NCBI GenBank assembly: GCA_007131845.1
Contig: SLPT01000132.1
Location: 1 to 6,626 of the forward strand
Length of the DNA: 6,626 nt
Source: Desulfobacteraceae bacterium
GTDB taxonomy: Bacteria; Desulfobacterota; Desulfobacteria; Desulfobacterales; Desulfosalsimonadaceae
Direction: 5' to 3'
A model generated the notes under the pieces. The model searched no databases. It was given only the letters and a program-made list of their open reading frames with translations, and had not been told where the DNA came from. Position numbers and translations under genes: made by a program. Positions 6,494-6,626 of the stretch are shown piece by piece (the stretch's first letter is position 1; every line of letters starts with the position of its first letter).

Positions 6494-6618
6494 CCAACCG
6501 GACCGATTCAGGCAACGACTTAGTGGCCGAACGAAAACCAGGATTTTTCGTCAAGTTCAAGGAAGGCGAAAATTTTAACCGCAGGAATACTTGGCGTATT
6601 TTGAGGATTAAAATTTGA
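6490..6618 (+). CDS. Doubtful 42-aa ORF overlapping the previous one by ATGA
   Basis: The ATG at 6490 overlaps the TGA of the 72-aa ORF by 4 bases, the arrangement used for coupled translation. The product begins MTNRTDSGND and ends WRILRIKI; it is basic and has no domain I know. Most of its length, from about residue 15 on, lies in the two hairpins at 6531-6622, and its stop falls inside the right arm of the larger one. That makes chance reading through a repeat element more likely than a real gene. It could also be a real short gene into which the repeat was inserted. Confidence 0.2.
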   Translation: MTNRTDSGNDLVAERKPGFFVKFKEGENFNRRNTWRILRIKI

Positions 6619-6622
6619 GCCT
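6531..6622. repeat. Two adjacent hairpins, candidate dispersed palindromic element
   Basis: The first hairpin pairs ACGAAAA (6531-6537) with TTTTCGT (6545-6551). The second spans 6564-6622. It has an outer AGGC/GCCT stem, tandem G-A mismatches, a 9-bp stem AAATTTTAA (6570-6578) with TTAAAATTT (6608-6616), a mixed CC/GG segment, and an AATAC/GTATT stem (6586-6590 with 6596-6600) capped by TTGGC. Some 20 pairs with matching mismatches and bulges on both arms are unlikely by chance. No T-run follows, so it is not a simple terminator. The element may extend past the window end. Confidence 0.6.
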
Positions 6623-6626
6623 GACA

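Overview
The window looks like ordinary chromosome from a Gram-negative, mesophilic bacterium, most likely a deltaproteobacterium in the broad sense (Desulfobacterota). That placement is inference: it rests on the mfd, SurA-type chaperone, RodZ-type gene order, on moderately GC-rich genes separated by AT-rich spacers, and on the style of the proteins. No ribosomal RNA or other phylogenetic marker is present to confirm it.

Left and centre (1-5623) hold three genes on the minus strand, read right to left. They are mfd (transcription-repair coupling factor, complete, 1193 aa), a SurA-like periplasmic chaperone with one parvulin domain (complete, 333 aa, probable TTG start), and a RodZ-like membrane protein with a cytoplasmic helix-turn-helix (runs off the left edge, first 267 codons visible). 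The last two are 40 bp apart and are probably cotranscribed. The 198-bp mfd-surA gap has no convincing terminator, so read-through from mfd is possible, although a weak internal promoter candidate lies there. The chaperone and RodZ link envelope protein folding with cell-shape control; mfd is a DNA-repair housekeeping gene.

Right of mfd (5624-5911) is a divergent tRNA-Thr(CGT) gene on the plus strand, with a plausible sigma70 promoter, an encoded CCA end and a strong rho-independent terminator.

The right end (5912-6626) is mostly AT-rich and non-coding. It holds a TTGACA promoter candidate behind an A/T-rich block, a leader with a 7-bp inverted repeat, a small acidic coiled-coil ORF (72 aa) and a 42-aa ORF overlapping it by ATGA. 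The last ~92 bases form two hairpins, one of about 59 nt, which look more like a dispersed palindromic repeat than coding sequence. This is the least explained part of the window. No CRISPR array, insertion sequence, phage gene or defence system is visible, and I do not see a clear new biological system.
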